Source of the DNA: Tetmemena sp. SeJ-2015
Taxonomy: Eukaryota; Ciliophora; Spirotrichea; Sporadotrichida; Oxytrichidae
DNA: 64,000 nucleotides
Assembly (NCBI GenBank): GCA_027382625.1
Contig: JAJKFJ010021440.1
Span: 98,346-162,345 of the forward strand
Direction of reading: 5' to 3'
In this document: piece by piece, positions 63,101 to 64,000 of the stretch
Position numbering within the stretch: position 1 is the stretch's first letter
Layout: every line of letters starts with the position of its first letter
Translations under genes and position numbers: made by a program
Notes under the pieces: generated by a model
What the model saw: only the letters and a program-made list of their open reading frames with translations
What the model was told of the DNA's origin: nothing
Database searches by the model: none

Positions 63101-63406
63101 GTAAAATATGGAGCTATTGGAGCAGTAGCCACTGGGGACTCGCTTGGAGAAGAAGGAATATTTGAAAAGAAAGATTTAGACTTGCCTGTTTACAGGTAGG
63201 AATTGGCTACTGCAGAGGAGGAATCCTTCATTTTGGAGTTCTCAATAAAATCTATGGAGAAAATCAAAGAATAACTGTTTAAAATACGCCTTTAAATGGA
63301 TTGGTTTACAATCAATAACACTCTTAAAAGAGCTTGGATATAGAAAAGGAGTTGGAGGCAGTTTAAAATACAAGAAAATCAAAATGGCATAATTTTAAGA
63401 ATATGA
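60198..63406 (+). CDS. Cyclic-nucleotide-binding-domain protein with a TIR element in an IES
   Basis: MKISSPQRQYNESHQSER starts at ATG 60198. An N-terminal block (NAFDGVIKALQDYVDTTVHQ) leads into a ~0.8 kb uninterrupted Asn/Gln-rich frame to about 61190, ending GKPMKLSDLQEFSFDD. Coding resumes near 62.48 kb (ENKDEALFTKNYIKSVYS, KTRDEIIKDSYRQYNSENKY) and a cyclic-nucleotide-binding fold follows (HPLFKRLSLLSVKELLLHCM, GQTLYKEGDEAKQTAFLVL, GAIGAVATGDSLGEEGIFEK, ATAEEESFILEFSIKSMEK). TGA 63404-63406. Between the blocks is a ~1.3 kb gap holding TIR element A copy 2. I did not find the pointer, so the two halves could be separate genes. An intron or IES lies near 62752-62794. Confidence 0.6.
61536..62413. 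mobile_element. TIR element A, copy 2 (878 bp)
   Basis: The same termini and internal sequence as 51136-52007, with scattered substitutions. It is flanked by the 8-bp direct repeat AATAATTT (61528-61535 and 62414-62421), different from that of copy 1, as expected for independent insertions. Terminal inverted repeats of roughly 170-190 bp. Open frames inside the arms (for example MKFDPQGNFEGQKLL on both arms) are mirror images and not a real gene. Confidence 0.9.
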
Positions 63407-63502
63407 AGCAATATTTATTTTCAATATAAATGCAGATAGAAATATGTTAACTGAAATTTACTAGTTGCAATATCGTATTATTTCAAAAGAGATAAGCCAT
63501 TC

Positions 63503-64000
63503 TCATTTCTTTTCTTTTAGACTTAGTCGCAATTATTGATCAGATCCGCTGGCTAAAAGTTTCCTGAGCTGAGGGAGCTTTTCCTTCATCTTGATGCAGT
63601 GCATATACTCTGGTGAGAATTTGATATCATAACTGAAAAGTCCACTTAGTCTTTTGAGATGAATTAAGCCCCCCTTCAATTATATAGCAACATCAAGTCC
63701 CTTAAGCAATCCTGTTTCTAAGTTGAGATCAATATCCCCTGGTATCTTAGCTTTAGCCTATAGGTCGAGTAGTCTATTTTTAAATAAGAAAGAATATATA
63801 AGCTAAATAAGCCGAAGAATTAACTTCTAAATTAATAGCTCTAACTTCTAGTTCAACAGCAGCTTTTCGTTCGAGATAATATTCCTTAAGCTCAACAAAA
63901 GCCTAAGGATGTTCTACATCTAGTTAAAGAGCAAGACTTCCTTTGGGCCCCGTGAATGCTAATCTATCTCCACCAAGCGCTGCTATCTGTCTTTTAAGCT
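63503..64000 (-). CDS. Hypothetical protein, 5' part beyond window
   Basis: The frame enters from the right edge and reads LGGDRLAFTGPKGSLALQLD, VELKEYYLERKAAVELEV. After an IES or intron near 63.77-63.82 kb it continues KAKIPGDIDLNLETGLLKGL, DVAIQLKGGLIHLKRLSGLF and YMHCIKMKEKLPQLRKLLAS before TGA 63503-63505. Alternating hydrophobic beta-like segments rich in Leu and Gly suggest a folded domain, but I do not recognise it. Convergent with the cyclic-nucleotide-binding gene, about 100 bp apart. Confidence 0.5.

Overview
The window looks like germline (micronuclear) DNA of a spirotrichous, hypotrich-like ciliate. Three things seen in the sequence point there. (1) Long reading frames appear only if TAA and TAG are read as Gln with TGA as the sole stop; under the standard code every gene is chopped into short ORFs. 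(2) Canonical GT-AG introns are very short (about 19-70 nt). (3) Nearly every gene is also cut by short AT-rich segments that are not introns. Each lies between two copies of a 3-13 bp direct repeat, and deleting the segment with one repeat copy restores the reading frame, in several cases inside conserved domains (K+ channel, asparaginase, NDR kinase). These are internal eliminated sequences (IESs) with pointers, and the coding pieces are macronuclear-destined segments (MDSs). All MDSs I could join are in order and on one strand; I found no scrambled gene. The species is not identified.

Layout: 1-3.2 kb, two + strand low-complexity genes. 3.1-12.2 kb, a run of - strand genes (small GC-richer protein, acidic S/K-rich protein, Q/N-rich protein, a long CNG-type K+ channel). 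12.2-13.9 kb, a NOP14-like nucleolar protein (-). 14.2-18.0 kb, a second K+ channel paralog (+). 18.1-21.3 kb, a coiled-coil/Q-rich gene (-). 21.5-24.2 kb, L-asparaginase with ankyrin repeats (+). 24.3-26.5 kb, two small - genes. 26.5-36.2 kb, a very long + locus with leucine-rich and ankyrin repeats. 36.4-37.5 kb, a possibly myristoylated protein (-). 38.6-42.9 kb, a second asparaginase (+) whose IESs are hugely expanded. 42.9-43.8 kb, an unassigned - gene. 44.0-50.8 kb, a fusion of a degenerate protein-kinase domain with WD40 repeats (+). 50.95-54.8 kb, an NDR-family AGC kinase (+). 55.0-57.1 kb, CFAP206 (-), a ciliary protein. 57.1-63.4 kb, small genes, a glutathione S-transferase and a cyclic-nucleotide-binding-domain protein. 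63.5 kb to the end, a partial - gene.

Mobile DNA: two nearly identical ~0.87 kb terminal-inverted-repeat elements (51.1-52.0 and 61.5-62.4 kb) and one 0.59 kb fold-back element (39.3-39.9 kb) all start with a G-run, carry no visible transposase, and are bounded by 8-9 bp direct repeats. The first lies inside the NDR kinase reading frame and its 8-bp flanking duplication is exactly the pointer needed to rejoin the gene. A separate diverged ~0.3 kb repeat occurs twice, each time inside a probable IES.

The genes do not form an operon or one pathway; they are independent genes expected to end up on small macronuclear chromosomes. Several (CFAP206, cyclic-nucleotide-gated channels, a cyclic-nucleotide-binding protein) fit a ciliated cell. 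Single-base homopolymer-type frameshifts cluster at 52.7-60 kb and look like assembly errors.
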